DNA from: CALMFG01 sp963666035
Lineage (GTDB): Bacteria; Bacillota; Clostridia; Christensenellales; CALMFG01
Assembly: GCA_963666035.2 (NCBI GenBank)
Contig: CAXXJI010000016.1
Coordinates: 62,001-126,000 of the forward strand
DNA: 64,000 bases
Reading direction: 5' to 3'
Position numbers and translations under genes: made by a program. The notes under the pieces were generated by a model. It did no database searches, had not been told where the DNA came from, and was given only the letters and a program-made list of their open reading frames with translations. Below, piece after piece: positions 32,201 to 40,801 of the stretch (the first letter of the stretch is position 1; each line of letters begins with the position of its first letter).

Positions 32201-33385
32201 TTGAAAGAACGGTTTAGAGACAGAAAATACGACTTTACCATTCTGGTCGTCACCATCGTTTTGGTGATGATCGGTATTGTGATGGTGTTTTCGGCGAGTT
32301 TCTATCAAGCCGAAAGTTCGGCGCAGTATAATCACGACGGTCTGTATTTCTTTAAAAAGCAGATTTTCGGCGCGCTTTTGGGATTGGCAGCGATGGTAGC
32401 TGGTATGCTGATTGACTATCATTTTTGGGATAAGTTTAAATATTGGGGTCTTCTGATTGCAGCGGTGCTGTTGGTTTTGGTGTATATACCCGGCGTTGGA
32501 GTGGAAATCAATGGCTCCAAGCGCTGGATTGATTTACGAGTCACGACCATTCAGCCCTCAGAGGTGGCTAAATTCTTTTTAATTGTTTCGATCGCAAAAA
32601 TTTTGGATGATAACCAGCCTAAAGTGAAATCGTTTATCTACGGCATCTGGCCGGTGTTGGTAGTGGTGGGAGCAATCTCGGCCATCATCGTTCCCCAGCC
32701 CAATTATTCGGCGATCATGATTATCGTCGTCATCGCGTTTATCATGATGCTCTGCGGCGGATCGAATTTGTTTTATCTTGTGGGCTTTGTGATTCTCGCG
32801 GGAGTCGCCGCCACCTATGTGCTTTCCACGCAGGAGTATATTCGCGTGCGGATATTTGCCTATCTGACGCCCGAGCTTGACCCGCTCGGCAAAGGATATC
32901 AGATTCTGCAATCGCTCTATGCCATCGGTTCGGGCGGCTTTTTGGGCCGCGGACTCGGCAATTCCATGCAAAAGTTTCTTTATCTGCCCTATGGCGAATC
33001 CGACTTTATCTTTTCCATCCTCTGTGAGGAACTCGGCTTTGTCGGCGCCATGGTGCTGATTATTCTGTTTGTGGTATTGATCTATCGCGGCATTCGAACA
33101 GCCCTGCGTTCACCCGATGTTTTCGGCATGCTGATGTCTGCGGGCGTAATCGCGATGATCGGGCTTCAGGTGGTCCTAAACCTAGCGGTAGCCACGCGCA
33201 CAATGCCGCCGACCGGGGTATCCCTGCCGTTTATTTCGCAGGGCTTAACGGCGCTTGTGATGTTTATGGCTGAAATCGGCATCGTATTAAATATCTCATA
33301 TCAAGGCAACCGCTATCAGGATCAATTGCAGATGCAGCATGCAAAAGCTTCGGTACACACCGGCAGGCCGGTAAGGGGGCACTGA
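32201..33385 (+). CDS. ftsW: SEDS glycosyltransferase FtsW/SpoVE
   Basis: A 394-residue polytopic membrane protein of the SEDS family, the peptidoglycan polymerase that works with the class B PBP at the septum. About ten membrane segments are visible. The family motif after the last big loop reads TGVSLPFISQGLTALV, whereas most FtsW proteins have LPFISYGGSSL; this region deviates noticeably. Start TTG 32201 with GGGGG eight bases upstream. It is followed after one base by ftsQ; murG, normally here, is absent. Confidence 0.93.
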   Translation: MKERFRDRKYDFTILVVTIVLVMIGIVMVFSASFYQAESSAQYNHDGLYFFKKQIFGALLGLAAMVAGMLIDYHFWDKFKYWGLLIAAVLLVLVYIPGVGVEINGSKRWIDLRVTTIQPSEVAKFFLIVSIAKILDDNQPKVKSFIYGIWPVLVVVGAISAIIVPQPNYSAIMIIVVIAFIMMLCGGSNLFYLVGFVILAGVAATYVLSTQEYIRVRIFAYLTPELDPLGKGYQILQSLYAIGSGGFLGRGLGNSMQKFLYLPYGESDFIFSILCEELGFVGAMVLIILFVVLIYRGIRTALRSPDVFGMLMSAGVIAMIGLQVVLNLAVATRTMPPTGVSLPFISQGLTALVMFMAEIGIVLNISYQGNRYQDQLQMQHAKASVHTGRPVRGH

Positions 33386-33386
33386 T

Positions 33387-34109
33387 ATGGAAAATCAGGA
33401 ACGGCGTTCGGGCATCGGGATGCTTATATTCATTTTTGTTTTGATGATGGCGCTGCTGTTTATCGGCTGGCGGTATTTTAGGGTATCAAAGATTGAAGTG
33501 GAAGGCAATGTCAATATCAAAACCGAATATATTGCCAAACTCACGGGTATCAAGATGGATCAGAATTTGTTTTCCATCAATACGGATAAAGTCAGAACCT
33601 ATATCAACTCAGACCCCTATCTGGAATACTATGATTTAAAACGCATCTATCCTTCCACCGTACGTGTGGAGGTATATGAGCGGATACCCGCGGCACTGTT
33701 GATCGGCGAAAACCGCAACTATGTTCTTGATAATCAGGGAAACGTGCTGGCGGCGATCGATCAGACGGATTATACGCTGTTGCAGATTACCGGACTTAAG
33801 GGATTTACCGCTGTGCCGGGGGACAGTCTGATGACCCAGACACCCTATCAGTACGACGCGCTGACCGCGATATTGAAAGATGTTAAATTCAATGAACTTG
33901 ATGACGTGGTGAGCAAGATGGATCTATCGGATATCAATCAGATTATGATGCAGACGGATATCGGCTTTGTTGTTGAGTTTGGACAAGCCGAAAAAGTATC
34001 TGATAAAATAATTTGGCTCAATAAAGCGATTGATGAATTGACCAAAAGCAACATTAAAACCGGCACCATCAATGTAGTATCGGGCAGTTCGGCCGCATAT
34101 TCAGAGTAG
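33387..34109 (+). CDS. ftsQ: Cell division protein FtsQ/DivIB
   Basis: A 240-residue bitopic divisome protein. Residues 10-28 form the membrane segment, followed by a POTRA domain starting RVSKIEVEGNVNIKTEYIAK and a beta domain. Family features DPYLEYYDLKRIYPSTVRVEVYER are visible in the POTRA end. It begins one base after ftsW, so translational coupling is likely. About 145 AT-rich bases without a gene follow before ftsA. Confidence 0.92.
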   Translation: MENQERRSGIGMLIFIFVLMMALLFIGWRYFRVSKIEVEGNVNIKTEYIAKLTGIKMDQNLFSINTDKVRTYINSDPYLEYYDLKRIYPSTVRVEVYERIPAALLIGENRNYVLDNQGNVLAAIDQTDYTLLQITGLKGFTAVPGDSLMTQTPYQYDALTAILKDVKFNELDDVVSKMDLSDINQIMMQTDIGFVVEFGQAEKVSDKIIWLNKAIDELTKSNIKTGTINVVSGSSAAYSE

Positions 34110-34253
34110 TTTTTGTACAATATGCGGTATAAGCGGGGGTTTTTTTGACAAAATCTTGTTTATTATTTTGTTTACATCTGATATTATGTATATGTAGTGG
34201 TATATGTGTTTATATATACACTATATTGGATACGAAGAAGGATACAAACCGGC

Positions 34254-35381
34254 ATGGGCAAATCTGTGATGACATTGGAATTTGGCACATCAAAAGTTAT
34301 TTGCGCCATAGGCCGAAAGCGGTCTAGGGGGCGGTTTGAGATCGTCTCGCTGGCTCAGGTGAACTACGCCGGCATCAAAAAAGGCCGCTGGCAGGAGCTG
34401 GAACTGGTTCCCGAGATCCTAAAAAAGACCATCAAGGAGGCCAAAACCAAGGCAAGACAAAACCCTGCTGCCGTGTTTGTCGGCATACCTCCCTGTTTTT
34501 GCAGGGTGCACTGTGCTTCTTCTGCGATGGACCTCATCGGTAAAAACAAGGTGATTACGCCGGAGATTGTCCAGCGCATGCTGAAAAACGCACAGCGGTT
34601 TGACGTGCCGGATGAATATGAGATGGTCAGCGCAAATCCGGTATACTTTAAACTGGATCAAAACAACTTGTTTATCGATCCGGTGGGGGTGGAGGCCGAG
34701 CATATTGAAGGCCAGTTTTCCTTCATCTTTGCAAAAAAGCGGTTTTTGTATGAGGTAAAAACCCTTTTGGATGTGCTGAATATCCCGATTGCGGGGTTTA
34801 AGCCGGAGATTCTTTGCGAGGCGTTGTTTTTAATTCCGGTGGAGGAGCGCGACGCATCATCCGTGCTGTTGGATATCGGGTTTTATGATACTTCGGTCAG
34901 CATCATCTATGGCGATACGGTGATCTACTCACGGGTGATACCGGCAGGCGGGGCACAGATCACCAGCGATCTGGCATTGGTTTTGGATATTGATATGGAA
35001 TCTGCTGAGCGGATTAAACGCCGGTTTTCGTTTGAGACCACCATTTTTCCTCAGCATGTCAAGGAAACGGTACGCCATGACGGGAACATTATTGAAGTAG
35101 ACAAACAGATGATCGCCGAGATTATTCTTTCAAGAACCGATCATCTGCTGAATATGGTAAAAACAGCGCTGGAAGATTCGCATGTGGAACTGCCGGATTC
35201 AACCAAGGTGTATTTAACCGGAGCCGGGATATCGATGATGACGGGCAGTGTGGCCTTTTTAGAAGATAATCTGGGGCTTAAAGTGATTCTGCCGCAGATT
35301 GACGCCACGAACTATTCGTCGCCGAATTACCATAATGCCATCGGACTTTTGGACCATGTGCTGTCGAATGAAGAAATATAA
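34254..35381 (+). CDS. ftsA: Cell division protein FtsA-like, short C terminus
   Basis: An actin-fold ATPase that links FtsZ to the membrane. The N terminus TLEFGTSKVICAIG, a GIKKGRWQELELV block and the 1C domain (VFVGIPPCFCRVHCASSA) are FtsA-like, and it sits directly before ftsZ. The protein is only 375 residues and ends LLDHVLSNEEI, without the amphipathic C-terminal helix by which FtsA normally attaches to membrane. I chose ATG 34254 (AAGGA 11 bases upstream); an upstream GTG at 34197 would add an unlikely 19-residue extension. A PilM-type relative is the alternative. Confidence 0.8.
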   Translation: MGKSVMTLEFGTSKVICAIGRKRSRGRFEIVSLAQVNYAGIKKGRWQELELVPEILKKTIKEAKTKARQNPAAVFVGIPPCFCRVHCASSAMDLIGKNKVITPEIVQRMLKNAQRFDVPDEYEMVSANPVYFKLDQNNLFIDPVGVEAEHIEGQFSFIFAKKRFLYEVKTLLDVLNIPIAGFKPEILCEALFLIPVEERDASSVLLDIGFYDTSVSIIYGDTVIYSRVIPAGGAQITSDLALVLDIDMESAERIKRRFSFETTIFPQHVKETVRHDGNIIEVDKQMIAEIILSRTDHLLNMVKTALEDSHVELPDSTKVYLTGAGISMMTGSVAFLEDNLGLKVILPQIDATNYSSPNYHNAIGLLDHVLSNEEI

Positions 35382-35399
35382 AAATATTTTAAGTATATC

Positions 35400-35426
35400 C
35401 GGCGTATGCCCGCAAGGCGAATGCCG
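35400..35426 (+). other. Hairpin between ftsA and ftsZ
   Basis: CGGCGTATGCC, loop CGCAA, GGCGAATGCCG: eleven pairs with one mismatch and two wobbles, ending six bases before the ftsZ ribosome site. No T run follows, so it is not a terminator; it may stabilise or control ftsZ mRNA. Confidence 0.5.
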
Positions 35427-35446
35427 ACAAACAGGAGAAACAAATC

Positions 35447-36634
35447 ATGTCTCTGGATTTTGAAGTAGGAAGCAGTATGTATGCAAAAATAAAGGTGATT
35501 GGAATCGGCGGGGCCGGGAATAATGCGGTCAACCGGATGATTCAGATCGGGCTGCAAGGCGCGGAGTTTTTGGCGATCAATACGGATATGCAGGCATTGA
35601 ACATCTCAAAAGCTTCGGTAAAAATCCAGATTGGAGAAAAGATCACACGCGGACTTGGTTCGGGCGGAGACCCCGAAACCGGAAAACAAGCGGCGATGGA
35701 ATCGCGGCAGGCGATTAAGGACGCGGTGGCGGGCGCGGATTTGGTGTTTATTGCCGCAGGTCTTGGCGGCGGCACTGGCACAGGCGCGGCTCCGGTCGTG
35801 GCGGATATCGTTTCTGAACTCGGCATTCTTTCGGTCGGCGTGGTGACACTGCCTTTTGTGTTTGAAGGCGGGCATCGCATGGAAGCGGCGCTGGATGGAC
35901 ATCAAGAATTGATGAAATCGGTCAACACCATCGTGACCATCCCTAACGAAAAACTGGCACTGATTCTGCCCAAAGGTACGCCGCTGGTTGAATGCTTTAA
36001 AAAAGCGGATGATGTTTTGCGCCAGGGCGTTCAGGGCATCACCGACCTTATCAGCCGACCCGGCATGATTAACCTCGACTTTGCCGATGTACGCAAAGTG
36101 CTGTCCATGCGCGGTGTGGCGCATATGGGTATCGGAGACGGCAGCGGCGAAAACAAAGTGCTGGATGCTATTAAATCGGCCATCGCATCGCCTCTTTTGG
36201 AAACCACGATCAAAGGTGCCACCGGTGTATTACTTAATGTGATTGGTGACGAAAGTATCAGCCTGACTGAAATTCAGGACGCAGCGTCCTTGATTCAACG
36301 TGCGGTTCACCCCAAAGCGCATATCTATTTTGGGGCAGATACGCAGGCCAGCATGAAAGATGAAGTACATATTACGGTGATTGCGACCGGATTTGTTGAG
36401 ATGCCGGATGAAAACGAAGCCGAAGCGGCAGATGACACCGAAGAGGATTTTGGTTATGAACCGGATTTGATGACGGATATCTTCAATACTGATCTGGGTA
36501 CCGGCACGACAAAGAGCGTGCCAAAAAAGAAAGTCCATATGGATTTTGGCGATTTTGACGATAGCGGCGAGCTGGATGTGCCTATATTTATCAAGAACAG
36601 AAACAAAATCAACGAGGAAGACGAACAGGAGTAG
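35447..36634 (+). CDS. ftsZ: Cell division GTPase FtsZ
   Basis: The tubulin-like protein that polymerises into the division ring. The 395-residue protein has the GTP loop GIGGAGNNAVNRMI, the tubulin signature GGGTGTGAAPVVADI and the T7 loop NLDFADVRKVL. A variable acidic linker (about 325-375) leads to the C-terminal peptide LDVPIFIKNRNK, the binding site for FtsA and other partners, followed by an acidic tail. AGGAG lies ten bases before ATG 35447. Confidence 0.97.
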   Translation: MSLDFEVGSSMYAKIKVIGIGGAGNNAVNRMIQIGLQGAEFLAINTDMQALNISKASVKIQIGEKITRGLGSGGDPETGKQAAMESRQAIKDAVAGADLVFIAAGLGGGTGTGAAPVVADIVSELGILSVGVVTLPFVFEGGHRMEAALDGHQELMKSVNTIVTIPNEKLALILPKGTPLVECFKKADDVLRQGVQGITDLISRPGMINLDFADVRKVLSMRGVAHMGIGDGSGENKVLDAIKSAIASPLLETTIKGATGVLLNVIGDESISLTEIQDAASLIQRAVHPKAHIYFGADTQASMKDEVHITVIATGFVEMPDENEAEAADDTEEDFGYEPDLMTDIFNTDLGTGTTKSVPKKKVHMDFGDFDDSGELDVPIFIKNRNKINEEDEQE

Positions 36635-36641
36635 TAAAGGG

Positions 36642-36980
36642 ATGAAAAAATACGTATTTTTCGCATTCAAGGGCGATATTATGTGCTTTAACCATGTCCT
36701 CATCAATGCAATAGAGATGCATAGCAAAGGGGTCAAAGCGATCATCGTTTTAGAAGGTGAAGCGGTTAAAGTGATTAAAGAACTGGACGAGGCCGACCAT
36801 CCGGTCTATCAGCATGTTCGGGAGCTCGGTCTGTTCGATTCGGTCTGCAAAGCCTGTTCCATCAAGATGGGCGTATACGAATACAACAAAACATGCGGTA
36901 TTCCTTTTAATGATGAGCTAAACGGACACCCCAGCATGTTGAAGTACCTAAACGAAGGGTACGAGATGATTACCCTGTAG
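36642..36980 (+). CDS. DsrE-like family protein
   Basis: A 112-residue protein with the alpha/beta fold of the DsrE/DsrF family: strand-helix start KKYVFFAFKGDIMCFNHVLINAIEM, strand AIIVLEG, and two cysteines in SVCKACSIKMGVYEYNKTCGIPF near the position where sulphur-relay members have an active cysteine. A role in sulphur transfer is possible, but not shown by context. It begins seven bases after ftsZ stops and may be its last co-transcribed gene. Confidence 0.7.
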   Translation: MKKYVFFAFKGDIMCFNHVLINAIEMHSKGVKAIIVLEGEAVKVIKELDEADHPVYQHVRELGLFDSVCKACSIKMGVYEYNKTCGIPFNDELNGHPSMLKYLNEGYEMITL

Positions 36981-37023
36981 GTCAAGAAGTATTAACGGAC
37001 CATTAAGTTTGTTTTCGGTTGGA

Positions 37024-37052
37024 TTGACAGACGAAATAAAGCCATGTATAAT
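37024..37052 (+). promoter_or_regulatory. hisS promoter
   Basis: Consensus TTGACA, exactly 17 bases, consensus TATAAT, just before the T-box leader. One of the strongest promoters in the window. Confidence 0.9.
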
Positions 37053-37059
37053 AGTTTGA

Positions 37060-37280
37060 CAAACGGAGAAGGACGTTTTAAGAAAAAGAGCATTGCACGC
37101 CTTTTCAGGGAGTTTTTGGCGAAAGACTGCAACCAAAAGCATCGCGTGGTTTTCTTAAAAATAACACCATCTCTGTCGGTGATATATACGGATTAAAGTG
37201 TCTTAAAAAGTTTTCTTTTTAGGAAAGAAGGGTGGTACCGCGGGTTTGGCTCGTCCCAAGATTACGTGGTATCTTTTTAT
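37060..37280 (+). ncRNA. T-box leader, histidine type
   Basis: The leader carries the invariant T-box GGGTGGTACCGCGG (37230-37243). Stem I is closed by TTTTAAGAAAA (37076-37086) and its exact complement at 37150-37160, and CAT at 37140-37142, near the base of its 3' side, is the likely histidine specifier. The T-box arm TACCGCG can instead pair with CGTGGTA (37265-37271), forming a terminator followed by TTTTTATTTTTTT. Uncharged tRNA-His should therefore favour antitermination and switch on hisS. Confidence 0.92.
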
Positions 37281-37307
37281 TTTTTTAAAATTAAGGAAAG
37301 GGCAGCG

Positions 37308-38567
37308 ATGAGCATTAAAGCACCCAAAGGAACCAAAGACATTACCATTTTGGACAGCTTCAAATGGCACTATATAGAGGGCATTATCCACCGCGAGGCA
37401 GCAAAATACGGTTTTCGGGAAACCCGCACGCCGGTTTTTGAGAGCACTGAACTTTTCTTGCGCGGGGTGGGGGACACCACCGATATCGTGCAAAAGGAAA
37501 TGTACACGTTTGACGATAAAGGTGGCCGTTCGATGACGCTGAAACCCGAAGGCACAGCCGGAGCGGTACGCAGCTTTATTGAGAACAATTTATACGCCGG
37601 AGCGCAGCCGACCAAGATGTATTATCTAAACTGTCCGGTGTTCCGTTATGAGCGCCCGCAGGCAGGGCGTTTACGTGAGCATCATCAGTTCGGCATCGAA
37701 GTATTCGGTTCGGGTGCGGCGTCGATCGATGCGGAAGTCATCAGTGTGGCCAAAAATCTGTTGGATACACTGGAGATTCAGGGTATTGCGCTGAATATCA
37801 ATTCCATCGGCTGTCCGGTATGCCGTCCGGCTTATCACGAGGTGTTGAAAGATTACTTAAAAGATCATCTGGACCAGCTCTGTAAAACCTGTAATGACCG
37901 CTTTGAAACCAACCCTTTGCGTATTCTGGACTGCAAAGAGGAAGGTTGTCAAATGGTGGTGAAGGATGCGCCCAAGATGATCGATCATTTGTGCGGCGAT
38001 TGCCAGAGCCATTTTGATGAACTGCAGGCAATTTTAAAGATATTGAAGATCGATTATGCCATCAACCCGATGATCGTACGCGGCCTTGACTATTATACCA
38101 AAACAGTGTTTGAGTTTATCGCAACTGGCATCGGTGCGCAAGGTACGGTCTGCGGCGGTGGACGCTACGATGGACTGGTGGCCGAAATCGGCGGGCCTGA
38201 GATGCCGGGAATGGGTTTTGGCATGGGCATGGAGCGGCTTTTGCTGGTGATGGAATCGCAAGGCATTGAGATTCCCGAACCCGCTTTGTATGAAGTCTTT
38301 ATCTGCACAGCGGGTGACGCGGCCAGAATGAAGGCGATTGAGGTGGTCAGCGCTTTGCGGCAGGGCGGCATCAAAGCCGATATGGATCATATGGGACGAA
38401 GCTTAAAAGCTCAGATGAAGTACGCGGACAAATGCGGTGCCGGCCACGTGGTGGTGATGGGCGATGACGAGCTTGAGAGCGGTATCATCAAGTTAAAAGA
38501 TATGCAGGCAAATCAGGAGATTGAACTGACCATTGAAGAATTGGTCGGGGCGCTCTCCAGAAACTGA
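37308..38567 (+). CDS. hisS: Histidyl-tRNA synthetase
   Basis: HisRS charges tRNA-His. The 419-residue class II synthetase has the HisRS signatures PKGTKDITI at the start, TLKPEGTAGAVRSFIE (motif 2 region), VRGLDYYTKTVFEF and GGGRYDGLVAEIGG. A frame open from TTG-type starts at 37266 runs through the T-box terminator, but ATG 37308, seven bases after AAGGAAAGGGC, is the real start. It is followed by a small acidic protein gene and aspS, the frequent hisS-aspS pairing. Confidence 0.97.
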   Translation: MSIKAPKGTKDITILDSFKWHYIEGIIHREAAKYGFRETRTPVFESTELFLRGVGDTTDIVQKEMYTFDDKGGRSMTLKPEGTAGAVRSFIENNLYAGAQPTKMYYLNCPVFRYERPQAGRLREHHQFGIEVFGSGAASIDAEVISVAKNLLDTLEIQGIALNINSIGCPVCRPAYHEVLKDYLKDHLDQLCKTCNDRFETNPLRILDCKEEGCQMVVKDAPKMIDHLCGDCQSHFDELQAILKILKIDYAINPMIVRGLDYYTKTVFEFIATGIGAQGTVCGGGRYDGLVAEIGGPEMPGMGFGMGMERLLLVMESQGIEIPEPALYEVFICTAGDAARMKAIEVVSALRQGGIKADMDHMGRSLKAQMKYADKCGAGHVVVMGDDELESGIIKLKDMQANQEIELTIEELVGALSRN

Positions 38568-38587
38568 TAAAAAAGAGGGAAACGGAA

Positions 38588-38944
38588 ATGGATATTCTCT
38601 TAAACAAAGAAGGCGATCTTTATATTGGCGGTCGCGGCTTTCAGGCCAGTATTTTTTTGATGCAGATTGAAAGACGGCTTTTGGATCAAGGCAGAGCATC
38701 CGAAACGCGGTTGGAAAGCACGTTTGCAGATGCTCTGAATGACGGCGTTCAGACAGTAATCATCACAGATGAAGGCTTGGTGGAAGGAATCGTCACGCTG
38801 AAATACGAAAACGGCGAGGAAGCCAAGTTCCCGGAAAAGGATGTTGAGCGGCTGGTGGTCGAAGAGTTGACTGGAAAAATCATCGTGTTTTGTGATGAAG
38901 ACGATGAGGATGAATCGGAAGATGACGAAGAGTTTGATGATTGA
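38588..38944 (+). CDS. Small protein with highly acidic C terminus, unknown function
   Basis: I do not recognise this 118-residue protein. The first 95 residues look like a compact alpha/beta domain (IYIGGRGF-like start, helix ASIFLMQIERRLLDQG, strands TVIITDEGLVEGIVTLKYENG), and the last 20 are almost all Asp and Glu. There is no cysteine pair or nucleotide motif. Its location between hisS and aspS, 20 and 40 bases away, means it is probably produced under the same T-box, when tRNA-His is uncharged. Confidence 0.75.
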   Translation: MDILLNKEGDLYIGGRGFQASIFLMQIERRLLDQGRASETRLESTFADALNDGVQTVIITDEGLVEGIVTLKYENGEEAKFPEKDVERLVVEELTGKIIVFCDEDDEDESEDDEEFDD

Positions 38945-38984
38945 GTTTCTTATTATTTAATATATTTTTAGGAGTAGAACAACC

Positions 38985-40796
38985 ATGAGTGAGCAATTGA
39001 TGGGATGGAAGCGCACGGACTACTGCGCTAATTTTGGTACACAGGATATCGGCAAGCCGGTCACCTTGATGGGCTGGGTACAGACACGCCGCGATCTGGG
39101 CGCTTTGATTTTTATCGACCTCAGAGACCGTTCGGGTTTGATGCAGGTGGTGTTTGATGCGTCCAAGTTTAAGGGAGACTTTTCGGCTGTGGAGGGCATC
39201 CGCAGTGAATTTGTCATTGCTGTGCAAGGCGAAATTGTCAAGCGCGCTGAGGAGACCATCAATGAAAAACTGCCGACCGGTTTGATCGAAGTAAAGGTGG
39301 AAGCGCTCAAAGTGCTTTCCAAAGCCCAAACGCCGCCGTTTGAGATTGAAGACGGAAGCAAGGTTCGGGATGAACTGCGCTTAAAGTACCGTTATCTGGA
39401 TCTAAGACGACCCGAACTGCAAAAAGTGCTGATGATGCGGCACGCCATTTCGCAGGTGACCCGAGAGTATCTGAATAAAAACGGCTTTTTAGAGATTGAA
39501 ACGCCGATGCTGATTAAATCCACTCCCGAGGGCGCAAGAGACTATCTGGTGCCCAGCCGCGTGCATCCGGGTTCGTTCTACGCATTGCCCCAGTCGCCGC
39601 AGATCTATAAGCAGATCCTGATGGTATCGGGGTATGATAAGTACTATCAGATCACCAAGTGCTTTCGTGATGAAGATTTGCGTGCCGATCGCCAGCCTGA
39701 GTTTACCCAGATTGATATGGAATTAAGCTTTGTGGAAGCGGACGACGTAATGAACGTTAACGAGGGATTGATTCAATCGATATTTAAAAGCGCACTGGAT
39801 GTGAATATTAAAACTCCGTTTAAGCGCATCACCTACAAGGAAGCCATGGAGCGTTACGGCTCAGACAAACCGGATACGCGCTTTGGTTTGGAACTTGTCG
39901 ATGTCAGCGGCCTTGTAAAAAATACCGATTTTAAAGTGTTTGCTTCGGTGGTGGAAAAAGGCGGCAGTGTGCGCGCCATCAACGTAAAAGGCGCGGTGGA
40001 AACCTTTGCCCGCCGTGAGATTGACGCGTTGGTGGATTTTGTGAAGATTTACGGTGCCAAGGGCATGGCTTGGATTTCAATGAAGGAAGAGGGCATGCAG
40101 AGCCCGATTACCAAGTTTTTTACAGAGGATCAGCTGTCTGCACTGTTAAAAGCTGTGGACGCGGAAACCGGCGATATCATCTTCTTTGTGGGGGATACCG
40201 ACAAAGTCGTCTTTGACAGTTTGGGCAACCTGCGTCTGAAACTGGCTGAAAAATTGGGATTAATCGAAGCCGGCACCTATGATTTGCTCTGGGTTACCGA
40301 GTTTCCCATGTTTGAATACAGCGAAGAAGAAAAGCGCCTGACCGCGATGCATCACCCCTTTACCGCACCCATGGATGAGGATCTTGAATTGTTTGAAAGT
40401 GCACCCGAAAAGATGCGTGCCAAAGCGTATGATATGGTTTTAAACGGCAATGAGATCGGGGGCGGCAGCATCCGTATCCATTCCAACGAAGTCCAGCAAA
40501 AGATGTTTAAAGCGCTGGGGTTCAGCGAAGAATCAGCGGCTGAACGGTTTGGATATTTCTTGGAAGCATTAAGATACGGCACACCGCCGCACGGCGGCCT
40601 CGCTTTTGGCCTCGACCGCATTGTGATGCTTTTGGCGGGCAGAGATTCGATTAAAGACGTGATTGCATTCCCCAAAGTGCAGAACGCTTCCTGCCTGATG
40701 AGCGAAGCGCCGGCGCCGGTGGAAAGCAAGCAGCTGAGAGAACTGGCATTGCGCATTGCAGAAAGTGCCAAACAAAAAGAGGATAAAGAGTCTTAA
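38985..40796 (+). CDS. aspS: Aspartyl-tRNA synthetase, bacterial type
   Basis: AspRS charges tRNA-Asp. The 603-residue length and the GAD insertion domain mark the long bacterial form. Visible are the anticodon-binding OB fold (GWVQTRRDLGALIFIDLRDR), class II motif 2 (CFRDEDLRADRQPEFTQID) and motif 3 (GGLAFGLDRIVML). ATG 38985 follows AGGAG after eight bases. It lies in the hisS group, 40 bases after the acidic protein gene, and is followed five bases later by tcdA. Confidence 0.97.
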   Translation: MSEQLMGWKRTDYCANFGTQDIGKPVTLMGWVQTRRDLGALIFIDLRDRSGLMQVVFDASKFKGDFSAVEGIRSEFVIAVQGEIVKRAEETINEKLPTGLIEVKVEALKVLSKAQTPPFEIEDGSKVRDELRLKYRYLDLRRPELQKVLMMRHAISQVTREYLNKNGFLEIETPMLIKSTPEGARDYLVPSRVHPGSFYALPQSPQIYKQILMVSGYDKYYQITKCFRDEDLRADRQPEFTQIDMELSFVEADDVMNVNEGLIQSIFKSALDVNIKTPFKRITYKEAMERYGSDKPDTRFGLELVDVSGLVKNTDFKVFASVVEKGGSVRAINVKGAVETFARREIDALVDFVKIYGAKGMAWISMKEEGMQSPITKFFTEDQLSALLKAVDAETGDIIFFVGDTDKVVFDSLGNLRLKLAEKLGLIEAGTYDLLWVTEFPMFEYSEEEKRLTAMHHPFTAPMDEDLELFESAPEKMRAKAYDMVLNGNEIGGGSIRIHSNEVQQKMFKALGFSEESAAERFGYFLEALRYGTPPHGGLAFGLDRIVMLLAGRDSIKDVIAFPKVQNASCLMSEAPAPVESKQLRELALRIAESAKQKEDKES

Positions 40797-40801
40797 AAAC
40801 A

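Noticed and set aside
34197..34253. N-terminal extension of the FtsA-like protein from GTG 34197
   Set aside because: No ribosome site, hydrophobic low-complexity translation, and ATG 34254 gives the normal actin-fold start.
37266..37307. Longer HisRS N terminus
   Set aside because: The extra 14 codons lie in the T-box terminator; ATG 37308 has a proper ribosome site and matches the family start.
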